Source: Thiohalocapsa sp. (GTDB lineage: Bacteria; Pseudomonadota; Gammaproteobacteria; Chromatiales; Chromatiaceae). From it: a DNA stretch of 37,333 bases. Made by a program: the position numbers and the translations under genes. The notes beneath the pieces were generated by a model, which saw nothing but the letters and a program-made list of their open reading frames with translations, did no database searches and had not been told where the DNA came from. The stretch is taken from positions 1 to 37,333 of the forward strand of contig JANQFX010000031.1 of NCBI GenBank assembly GCA_028277725.1, read 5' to 3'. Positions 1 to 7,217 of this stretch are shown piece by piece; the stretch's first letter is position 1, and every line of letters begins with the position of its first letter.

Positions 1-152
1 GTCCACTCCCCCACACGGGAGGGGTGCAAGGCGCGAGCCATAAAGCAAATCGATGGATTGGAGGCACTTTGGACTTGCGCGCGAACAGAGTATCTACGGT
101 CGCATACCTGCATAGTCCCGCAGCGCCGTCCACCAACGGCAGCATAGGGTTT

Positions 153-179
153 GGTGGACTTCGCTATCGCTCGTCCACC
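153..179. repeat. REP-like palindrome
   Basis: Seven-base arms GGTGGAC (153-159) and GTCCACC (173-179) enclose a loop rich in TCGC and are followed by CCTAC. A related palindrome with GGTGGGTC/GACCCACC arms and the same CCTAC flank lies at 20919-20944, so this looks like a dispersed intergenic element. It lies just upstream of the broken regulator. I cannot count copies outside the window. Confidence 0.5.
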
Positions 180-213
180 CTACCCGTGACGACCAAGCCC
201 CATCCGACGACCC

Positions 214-828
214 CTGACCCAACTCGAACGCAGCCATCTCGCCATCATCCGCGCCGTCGACCAGTACGGCTCGCTGACCACCGCCGCGGAGCATCTGCAC
301 CTGACCCGGCCCGCGCTGAGCCATGCGGTGCGCAAGCTGGAGGAGCAGCTCGGTGTGGCGATCTGGGGATTCGCGAGGGCCGCCGCTTGCGTCCGACCCA
401 GGCCGGGGCCTATCTGCTCGGGGTGGCCAATCGCCTGCTGCCGCAGCTCGCCTTATCGGCTGCGTAACGCCACCTTCGTGCTGCCGAGCCAACTGGCCGA
501 GGAGACCCTGCTCAGCTACCCGGTCGCCATCGACCGGCTCGACATCTACACCCAATTCCTGTTGCCCGCCGGCATCCGGCCCAAGCGCCACAAGCCGATT
601 GAGACCACGGACATCATGTTGCAGGTGGTCGCCAGCGGGCGCGAGGTCACCGCGCTGCCGCGCTGGCTGGTGGAGGAGTACGCCGGCAAGCTCGAGCTGA
701 CGACGGTGCGCCTCGGCACCGAGGGCATCGCCAAGCAGATCTTCGTCGGGACCCGTCGGGCCGAGGCGGAGATCGACTATCTGCATGCCTTCCTGGAGCT
801 GGCGCGCACGCATCGTCACCCCGCATGA
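214..828 (+). pseudogene. metR: MetR-like LysR-family regulator, frameshifted and internally deleted
   Basis: The first reading segment (214 to about 365) encodes a LysR helix-turn-helix ending in LSHAVRKLEEQLGVAIW. The next part (RRLRPTQAG, then LLGVANRLLPQL) continues the family sequence in a different frame to about 455. From about 465 the first frame resumes at a C-terminal effector-domain segment with SYPVAIDRLDIYTQFLLPAG, which resembles the end of MetR, the homocysteine-responsive activator of methionine genes. The middle of the effector domain, normally well over 100 residues, is missing, and no ATG or GTG opens the first segment. A longer ORF starting at GTG 328 exists but reads through nonsense in the middle. 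Assignment to MetR rather than another LysR member rests on my recollection of E. coli MetR. Very unlikely to be functional. Confidence 0.72.
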
Positions 829-1026
829 GGGTCCCCTGCCTCTGCATGCGGAGGGCGAGCAGGGGGCCATCCCGCCATTGCCGGGCAGCCCGCGGTCCAA
901 GTCCACCCAGGCCGGAACGCCGCCCTGTGCGGCTCGCGCTTCGAGCCCGCACCCATTGCACCCATCGCCCCAGCTGGCCACAATCACTCCGCAGTCAAGC
1001 CGCCCCAAGCCAAAAGGAACCCGGCC

Positions 1027-2346
1027 ATGCCGACCGACCCGCGCACCGCCGGCCCCCGCTCCCGTCACGGCTTCACCAACCGCGAGCGCCCCATCGCCCT
1101 GTTCGACCAGGCCCGTGCCGACCTGCCACCGGACGGCTACCGGCTGCTGGTCTTCTACGGCGTTGGCGGCCAGGGCAAGACCGCATTGCGCCGGGAGCTG
1201 ACCAAGCGCCTCGCCGACGAAGAGCCCCGCCGGCACCGCTTCGGCGCCGTCGACTTCCACGTCGAGACCTACCGCAACCCGGCCCCCGGCCTGCTGGAGC
1301 TGCGCCGGCAGCTGCGCGAATCCGGGCGCATCCGCACCTGGGTCTTTGATGCCGCCATCGCCCGCTACTGGGCGCTGGCCTACCCCGGCGAGGACCTGAA
1401 CCAGGCCCTCGGCGACCTGCTCAACGACGCCGACGGCATCCGCGGCGACTGGGCCGAGAGCGGGCGCGACCTGCTCGACGCCGCCGAGGACGTCCCCCTC
1501 GGCGTCGGCCAGACCGTCAAGGTCATCAACCGCATCTACCGCTGGCACAAGGCGCGGGGCGCGCAACGGGTCTGCGCTGCGCTGACCGACCTGCCCAACC
1601 TGGAGGCCGACCAGATCGCCGAGCGTCTGCCCGCCTACCTGGGCCTGGACCTCCAGACCCACCGCGCCGACCACCCCGAGCAGGCCGCGCCCGTCCTGTT
1701 CCTCGACACCTACGAGGCCCTTTGGAGCGACCGCCCGGATAAGACCGGCCTGGCCGCCGGCGAGACCGATGCCTGGGTCCGCGAGCTGATCGCCGACGCC
1801 CCCGGCTGCCTGTTCGTCATCCTCGGCCGCGAGCGCCTGTGCTGGCACGAGCGCTACCCGGACGATGGCTGGGCCGGCCTGCTCACCGACCAGCAGCTGC
1901 TCGGCGGCCTGGCCGAGACCGACGCCCAGCGCTTCCTCACCGCCATCCCCATCCCCGACCCCGCCATCCGCCGCGCCATCATCGACGGCGCCACCGCCGA
2001 GGACGACCCGGACCCGACCCCCGGCAGCACCGGCGCCCATCCCTTCTATCTCGACCTGGCCGTCAACACCTGGCTCGATCTCAGCGAGCTAGGCACCCCC
2101 ACCCCGGACCAGTTCGGCGCCACCCACCCCGAGGTGCTGGAACGCTTCCTGCGCCATCGCGACCCCGACGAGCTGGCCGCGCTCAAGGTCCTCGCCGGCC
2201 CCGCCGGCTTCGACCGCGACCTGTTCGAGGCCCTGATGGCCCGCTTTCGCATCGGCCTCGACCGCACCCGCCTCCCCGAGCTCTGCGCCCTGTCCATCAT
2301 CGAGCCCGGCAGCGACGGGCGCTGGCCATCGATGAGGCGAGCTTAG
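1027..2346 (+). CDS. STAND-type P-loop NTPase, C-terminally disrupted
   Basis: The 439-residue product has a Walker A motif GVGGQGKT (residues 45-52) and a likely Walker B strand VLFLDTYE near residues 222-229, the layout of AAA/NACHT-like STAND ATPases. In this group such an ATPase module is usually followed by many tetratricopeptide repeats used for target recognition, often in defence or signalling. Here the frame ends soon after IIEPGSDGR with a short out-of-frame tail, and the expected TPR tail continues in another frame immediately downstream. The ATPase core itself reads cleanly. No partner gene is recognisable beside it; a HEPN/MNT pair lies downstream on the other strand. Function is unknown and the gene may be dead. 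Confidence 0.6.
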   Translation: MPTDPRTAGPRSRHGFTNRERPIALFDQARADLPPDGYRLLVFYGVGGQGKTALRRELTKRLADEEPRRHRFGAVDFHVETYRNPAPGLLELRRQLRESGRIRTWVFDAAIARYWALAYPGEDLNQALGDLLNDADGIRGDWAESGRDLLDAAEDVPLGVGQTVKVINRIYRWHKARGAQRVCAALTDLPNLEADQIAERLPAYLGLDLQTHRADHPEQAAPVLFLDTYEALWSDRPDKTGLAAGETDAWVRELIADAPGCLFVILGRERLCWHERYPDDGWAGLLTDQQLLGGLAETDAQRFLTAIPIPDPAIRRAIIDGATAEDDPDPTPGSTGAHPFYLDLAVNTWLDLSELGTPTPDQFGATHPEVLERFLRHRDPDELAALKVLAGPAGFDRDLFEALMARFRIGLDRTRLPELCALSIIEPGSDGRWPSMRRA

Positions 2347-2660
2347 GGGCGGAGCATCCCGAGGTCGCCATCCGCCTCAACAACCTGGCCAATCTGCTTT
2401 ACGCCACCAACCGCCTGGCCGAGGCCGAGCCGCTCAGCCGGCGCATGGTGCTGATCTTCCTCGCCTTCACCCGCGACACCGGCCACCGGCATCCGCATCT
2501 GCGGACAGCGTTCGCCAACTATCTCGCGCCGCTGCTGGCCGCGACCCCGGACCCGGCCGAGATCGCCCCGCGGCTCGCCTCCCTCGGCCCCGAGGCCGGT
2601 CTGGACGCGGCCGCCTGGCAACCGCTGCTCGCCGAGTTGCTGGGCGGGGATGAGGCCTGA
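2316..2660 (+). pseudogene. TPR-tail remnant of the STAND NTPase, out of frame
   Basis: Reading from 2316 gives RALAIDEASLGAEHPEVAI, then RLNNLANLLYATNRLAEAEP, which is a kinesin-light-chain-type tetratricopeptide repeat. It is followed by a plausible C-terminal end (a segment with AAWQPLLAELLGGDEA) and a stop at 2658-2660. The frame differs from the ATPase module, and only about one TPR unit survives where the family usually carries several. The join point lies inside GACGGGCGCTGG. I infer a recombination between repeats that deleted most of the tail and lost the frame. If the shift were a sequencing error, the gene would still be unusually short in repeats. Confidence 0.6.
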
Positions 2661-2661
2661 G

Positions 2662-2714
2662 CGTCATGGCGCTCCAGCGCCGTGACGGGTCCGCGGCCGC
2701 TCCAGCGGCCCGCG
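2662..2714. repeat. Two adjacent GC-rich hairpins after the NTPase
   Basis: The first hairpin (2662-2687) has 12 paired positions including one G-T wobble around a CC apex (GGCGCT CC AGCGCC core). The second (2692-2714) has a GGCCGCT CC AGCGGCC core with one bulge. Both share the GCTCCAGC apex. No T-run follows, so they are not classical intrinsic terminators. They resemble the tandem hairpin arrays further along the window. Confidence 0.55.
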
Positions 2715-2807
2715 TCGCGACGCGACCTCGCTGACCCGAAAACGGCGTTCGAACATGCTCAAGCCCGCGAACCGGCGACAGACACGACCCGCGGCACCTG
2801 CTGGACG

Positions 2808-3134
2808 TTACCGCGCTGATCGCGGTACTCGGTGGGCTGCAGCCTGAATCAACGCGGTATCCGTCCCGTCCACCTCCGGCCAGGCCGCGGGGAGATCCCG
2901 CTGCTCCACCACGTCCACCCGAAACGGCAGATCGCTGTCCTCGAAATCCGCCCGCAGATGCGCGAGGGCCAGCTCCGGCAGGGGCGCATCACCCATCACC
3001 ACCAGATCCAGGTCCGAATAGCGCCATGCGCGTCCCGTCACCCGCGAGCCGAAGGCGCGCACCTCCCGCCCCCGCGCCCGGCCGGCCAACACCGCGCGCA
3101 CCGTGGCGAGTTGCTCCGCCGTCAGATCAAGCAT
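2808..3134 (-). CDS. MNT-family nucleotidyltransferase (MntA-like antitoxin)
   Basis: The product is 108 residues from the ATG at 3134 (MLDLTAEQ), chosen because it overlaps the end of the upstream HEPN gene by 8 bases, as expected for a coupled pair. It carries the minimal nucleotidyltransferase signature GS-x10-DxD exactly (G29 S30, then D41 and D43), with D74 in FRVDVVEQ as the likely third metal ligand. In characterised MntA/HepT systems the MNT protein AMPylates the HEPN toxin and so neutralises it. The partner lies directly upstream on the same strand. A longer version starting at 3179 is possible but adds an Arg/Met-rich stretch that does not look conserved. Confidence 0.85.
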   Translation of the reverse strand: MLDLTAEQLATVRAVLAGRARGREVRAFGSRVTGRAWRYSDLDLVVMGDAPLPELALAHLRADFEDSDLPFRVDVVEQRDLPAAWPEVDGTDTALIQAAAHRVPRSAR

Positions 3135-3534
3135 CGGCGGCTCCACGAGCGAGAAGACGCGCATGCAGCGCATGCGCATCTACGGCGAAGCGGGGAAGCA
3201 CCGCGGCTACCTCGGCGGCCTTCTCCGCGTTGTAGGTGTGCGACGTGATGTTGCGCTTCTCCCGATACAGCATCCAGGCGTCTACGTCCTCCACCAGCCC
3301 CTGCTCGGCACCTGCCCGCATCAAGGCGCGCCAGGTCATGCCATCCACCGCCTGCGCATCCGGCAAATCCAACTGCAAGCGGCGCTTGAGCATCTTCCAG
3401 CTCAGCTCGAACGTGAACTCGAAGCGCTGGATACACGCATCGCGCAATTCCTCGTCCGCGGGCGCCGCCGTCCAGCGCACGAGGCCGCGGTCGAGGGCAG
3501 CGAGGGCTTTGGCGAGGGGTGTTAGATCGAGCAT
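3127..3534 (-). CDS. HEPN-domain RNase toxin (HepT-like)
   Basis: The 135-residue, mostly helical product starts at MLDLTPLAKAL; an alternative start at 3555 would add seven residues. It contains RNITSHTY (R94, H99, Y101), which fits the Rx4HxY active-site motif of HepT-type HEPN ribonucleases, in which the Tyr is the site AMPylated by the MNT partner. It is close to the family once called nucleotidyltransferase substrate-binding proteins. The stop lies inside the start of the MNT gene, a toxin-first order typical of this family. An intact active-site motif suggests the pair is still functional. Confidence 0.85.
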   Translation of the reverse strand: MLDLTPLAKALAALDRGLVRWTAAPADEELRDACIQRFEFTFELSWKMLKRRLQLDLPDAQAVDGMTWRALMRAGAEQGLVEDVDAWMLYREKRNITSHTYNAEKAAEVAAVLPRFAVDAHALHARLLARGAADA

Positions 3535-3619
3535 TGGTTCTGCCTGGTGTACCAAGGGCGCCTAGGGAGAAGCCGATTATCCTAGTACAGCGGCGCCGAA
3601 TGACCACGAATATGCACGA

Positions 3620-3643
3620 CTCGTTGTCGTTGTCGTAATCGAG
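3620..3643. repeat. Hexad repeat (TCGTTG/TCGTAA)
   Basis: The stretch at 3621-3638 reads TCGTTGTCGTTGTCGTAA and is flanked by CTCG and CGAG. The same 18 bases occur at 11096-11113, in the gap after the nif ferredoxin, where they form part of one arm of a large hairpin. Here only one arm is present. It lies in the 175-base gap between the HEPN gene and the SIR2-like gene, where I see nothing else. Confidence 0.6.
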
Positions 3644-3709
3644 TATCCGACAAGGATCTGCCGACGCGTGTTCGTTTAGCGGATTACAGGGTATCGACAG
3701 ACTGCGCGA

Positions 3710-4627
3710 TCAGAGCGCTCGTCGTCCCGCGCGGCGCAGGCTTTGGCTTGTCCCGCCCCACTCCGACGCCGTCGGCAGATCGGCACCGAAGCCGGCCGCC
3801 GCCAGCAGGTCGGGGATATCCGCCTCGATGATGTCGATGCCGAGCCGGTCGCAGAAGCGCCGCTCCTTGTCGGTCGGTTCCGCAATCAACGCATGGCCGG
3901 TGGGCTCGCCGGCGCCGTAGACGAGGTCCGACAGCACCATGCGCTCGGTATCGCGGGTCAGGCGCAGGCCGAGCAGGAGGTAACGCCGGCCCTGGCGATA
4001 GGTCTTGACGGGCGCCGGCACGCCGAAGCCGCCCATCAGTTCGGTGAGATAATCGACATAGTCCGCGTCGGAGGCGATGTAGGTCCCCGGCGCCGGGTTC
4101 GGGCTGCCCATGGGCTTGAACAGCATCGGCAGGGTCGGGTCCATGTCGGCCTGGTCGATCTCGCGGTAGGTGGCGCCGTCGTAGTGATCGAGCCGGAAGC
4201 GGTAATCGGTGCCGCCGATGCGCGCGAGGCCGCGGATCAGGGTGTGCGGCGTCGCCGCGAAGCTGTCCTGGAGTTGGGTGTCGCGGTTGATGTCGATGAC
4301 ATAGGGCGGCAGCAGCGTCTTCAGCCAGTCGTGCAGCGGCGCGCGGGTCCAGCGGGTCGGGTCGCCGTAGGTCTCCTCAAGAAAGCGCGTCACGGCCTTG
4401 CGCCCGCGCTTCAACTCCACGTTCATCGCCGCGCGCGGGAACTCCCACATCAGCTTGGGCGCCATGGGCCGGCCGTTGTTCATGGCGATGATCAGGCTGT
4501 CGCTGTCGGCCGGGATGGGCGCGCCGGTCTCTGTGTCGACGCTGCCCTCCAAGGCGCCCGCGCCGAGGTAGGGGACGAGGCGGCCGGCGGTGAGGTCGTC
4601 GGCGATGCGGTGGAGCTGGGTTTGCAT
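3710..4627 (-). CDS. SIR2-like domain protein beside draT
   Basis: The 305-residue product begins RLVPYLGAGAL (residues 16-26), the glycine-rich NAD-binding start of SIR2-like domains. It has IDINRDTQLQ (N114, D116) where SIR2 proteins carry their conserved Asn-x-Asp, and FKPMGS (residues 170-175) where they normally have K-L-H-G. The catalytic His is thus replaced by Met173. I therefore see a SIR2 fold that may bind NAD or ADP-ribose but probably lacks classical deacylase or NADase chemistry. No other domain is evident. It lies downstream of draT on the same strand, a position often occupied by draG. A sigma-54-like promoter and a NifA-type site precede it, so expression with nitrogenase is likely. 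AGGA 9 bases before the ATG supports the start. Biological role unknown. Confidence 0.75.
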   Translation of the reverse strand: MQTQLHRIADDLTAGRLVPYLGAGALEGSVDTETGAPIPADSDSLIIAMNNGRPMAPKLMWEFPRAAMNVELKRGRKAVTRFLEETYGDPTRWTRAPLHDWLKTLLPPYVIDINRDTQLQDSFAATPHTLIRGLARIGGTDYRFRLDHYDGATYREIDQADMDPTLPMLFKPMGSPNPAPGTYIASDADYVDYLTELMGGFGVPAPVKTYRQGRRYLLLGLRLTRDTERMVLSDLVYGAGEPTGHALIAEPTDKERRFCDRLGIDIIEADIPDLLAAAGFGADLPTASEWGGTSQSLRRAGRRAL

Positions 4628-4665
4628 GGAGTCGGTTCCTGACGGGTGGATGACCCCGGCAATTC

Positions 4666-4681
4666 AGCAAGATTTGTGCCG
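4666..4681 (-). promoter_or_regulatory. Candidate sigma-54 promoter of the SIR2-like gene
   Basis: On the minus strand the sequence is CGGCACAAATCTTGCT. Against the -24/-12 consensus TGGCACG-R-NNN-TTGCW it keeps GG and GC at the required ten-base spacing and has two mismatches (T to C and G to A in the -24 box). The predicted transcript start, near 4655, would leave a leader of roughly 28 bases with a ribosome-binding site before the start at 4627. Confidence 0.65.
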
Positions 4682-4776
4682 TGCTAAACCGGGCATCGGT
4701 GCCCATTGCGGTGGGTGCCGAGCTCGCGCCCGCCGCCGAACGCGCCGACAGCACGGGGCAGCAGACCGATCGGGTT

Positions 4777-4792
4777 TGTTCGATATCCGACA
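4777..4792. promoter_or_regulatory. NifA-type upstream activator site for the SIR2-like gene
   Basis: TGT (4777-4779), ten bases, ACA (4790-4792): a perfect match to the TGT-N10-ACA NifA binding consensus. Its centre is about 130 bases upstream of the predicted start of the SIR2-like transcript, within the usual range for sigma-54 enhancers. The rest of the 322-base gap between the two minus-strand genes (4628-4949) shows no gene. TGT-N10-ACA alone is a weak pattern; its pairing with a sigma-54 box is what gives it weight. Confidence 0.55.
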
Positions 4793-4949
4793 AAGTCCCG
4801 TAGGTCGAGCCGACGCCAGGAGGCCCGACCATCAGGCGTGCATGGCTCGCGGTGCGCCGGGCTTCGTACCTCAGCCCGACCTGCGGCCATACGCCCGCCC
4901 GGTCTCCGCGCGTGTCCATCAGCCGGGATATGCAAGCCTCGGGCATTCC

Positions 4950-5804
4950 TTAGAGCGTGCTCAACCGCACCTCGTAGACGCCGCCGATGACGACGTACTC
5001 GTCCTCACCCTTGAGCATGCCGGGCAGCAGGCGGTTGTAGAAGAAGATCTTCGGGAGAGGGACGGCCACCTCCAGGATGTAGTCGCCGAATTCGTCCGCG
5101 CGCTCCCGATCGCTGGTGAAGCTGCTGAGGTTGTTCAGCAGCACGCGCGCGCGGCCACCGTCCAGCCGTTGCAGGACCTCATGGCCGTCGAGGCTGTTGA
5201 TGCCGCGATACAAGGTCAGATGGTTCCGCTCCCCGAAGGACTCGATCAGTTCGTACTGGCCATAGGCATAGAGTAGGTCGAGCTGCGCCTCCAGGGCATT
5301 GGTCGCGTACAGCCCGGTGCTGCCCTCCACCAGGTAGTGCTGGTAGGCGTCGCTGTCGCTGCCGTCGAGGGGCCCTGCGTGGTAGCGGGCGCGCAGCCCG
5401 AAGCGGGTCTCGACCCAATGCTTGAGCACGGCCCCCTCGCGGCCGTCGGAATCGAAGGACCAGCCGCGCACCATGCGCAGGTAATTGGCGTTGGTGCGGT
5501 ACTTCTTCTTGCGGCGGCCGGCTGCGGGGCCGGCGGTGAGGCCCGCGTCCTCCAGGCGCTCCAGACAGAAGCGCACCGCCATGTAGTCGACGAAGCGCTC
5601 CGCGCGCTCGGCGTGAGCCGGAACGGACAGCAGTCTGTTGACGAATAGGTCCCGATGGAAGTCACAGACCCCGTCCAGTTCGAGCGGGACCGGGTGCGCT
5701 TGATAGGTGAGACCGCCGAGCACGACGGCGGGCAGGTTGCAGCGGTTCAGGGGTAGGCGGGCTTCCCGTGGCAGCGACGGGGCGGCGGTCGGCATCGATG
5801 ACAT
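4950..5804 (-). CDS. draT: Dinitrogenase reductase ADP-ribosyltransferase (DraT)
   Basis: DraT transfers ADP-ribose from NAD to a conserved Arg of NifH, switching nitrogenase off in response to ammonium, darkness or energy loss. The 284-residue product has the DraT N-terminal block LNRCNLPAVVLGGLTYQ (from residue 19), then the R-S-E triad of arginine ADP-ribosyltransferases: R200 in LTLYRG, S228 in NNLSSFTS, and E267/E269 in the GEDEYVVIGG segment. Length is normal for the family. It is transcribed away from nifH, and the target Arg101 is present in the neighbouring NifH. The expected reversing hydrolase draG is not in this window. ATG 5795 is an alternative start three codons in. Confidence 0.95.
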   Translation of the reverse strand: MSSMPTAAPSLPREARLPLNRCNLPAVVLGGLTYQAHPVPLELDGVCDFHRDLFVNRLLSVPAHAERAERFVDYMAVRFCLERLEDAGLTAGPAAGRRKKKYRTNANYLRMVRGWSFDSDGREGAVLKHWVETRFGLRARYHAGPLDGSDSDAYQHYLVEGSTGLYATNALEAQLDLLYAYGQYELIESFGERNHLTLYRGINSLDGHEVLQRLDGGRARVLLNNLSSFTSDRERADEFGDYILEVAVPLPKIFFYNRLLPGMLKGEDEYVVIGGVYEVRLSTL

Positions 5805-5822
5805 CCTCGGCGGCGGACCCCG

Positions 5823-5870
5823 TTGTTGGTATACACACCAACCACGCGGTCTTTGTCGCCAATGCTACCA
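5823..5870 (+). promoter_or_regulatory. Two variant NifA-like sites upstream of nifH
   Basis: Two copies of TTGT-N10-ACCA occur at 5823-5840 and 5853-5870, exactly 30 bases apart. They differ from the NifA consensus TGT-N10-ACA at the last base of the right half. They lie roughly 134 and 104 bases upstream of the predicted nifH transcript start, where activator sites are expected. The first also overlaps a perfect inverted repeat GTTGGT-N6-ACCAAC (5825-5842), which could instead be an operator for draT or nifH. No perfect TGT-N10-ACA is found in this gap. Confidence 0.4.
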
Positions 5871-5917
5871 GCCTACAACGCTTAAGGTTGAACAACTTTA
5901 GAAATACAGATCAGTGA

Positions 5918-6907
<990 letters not shown>

Positions 6908-7009
6908 GACCGACGCGATCGGGGACGGTGCGCCCGAGCGGTCCGACCGCAGCCCCGACCCAAGCCTAGGCAAGCGCGTTCACGGGACTCCCGCCCGTTC
7001 GGTTCCGAG

Positions 7010-7065
7010 CCGGCCAATCCGGCCACGCAGCCCGACCAGCTGGTCCGGCTGCCTGGCTTGGCCGG
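7010..7065. repeat. Large stem-loop between nifH and nifD
   Basis: In the 310-base gap 6908-7217, the segment 7010-7065 folds on itself: the outer arms CCGGCCAA/TTGGCCGG and inner arms GCAGCC/GGCTGC and GACCAG/CTGGTC pair with small bulges. No T-run follows, so partial termination or 3'-end protection of a nifH-only message is more likely than a classical terminator. I see no gene in the gap; a reading frame can be extended upstream of nifD to 7089 but lacks NifD-like sequence. Confidence 0.65.
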
Positions 7066-7217
7066 CCCGGTTCTGAGCGAAGCGACACTTGGCTCAAACG
7101 CCGCTTCGACCAAGGCCAGTCCGCCCACCTCCGGCAGCACGCCGGCCCGGGCGACCCTTTCTCTCCGAGCGACCGTCCGCGAATTGGCGGCGGCGCCGAC
7201 ATAGAGGTAACGCCGAG

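Noticed and set aside
94..2040. 648-codon minus-strand open frame
   Set aside because: Low-complexity Val/Gly/Leu/Ala translation opposite the metR remnant and the STAND NTPase; a GC-rich antisense shadow with no start context or family resemblance.
4377..4946. 189-codon minus-strand frame spanning the SIR2-draT gap
   Set aside because: Overlaps the SIR2-like gene in another frame and runs through the promoter and activator site; the translation is unlike any protein I know.
7089..7217. N-terminal extension of NifD
   Set aside because: 43 Arg/Pro-rich residues not seen in NifD; the ATG at 7218 gives exact family numbering and has a ribosome-binding site.
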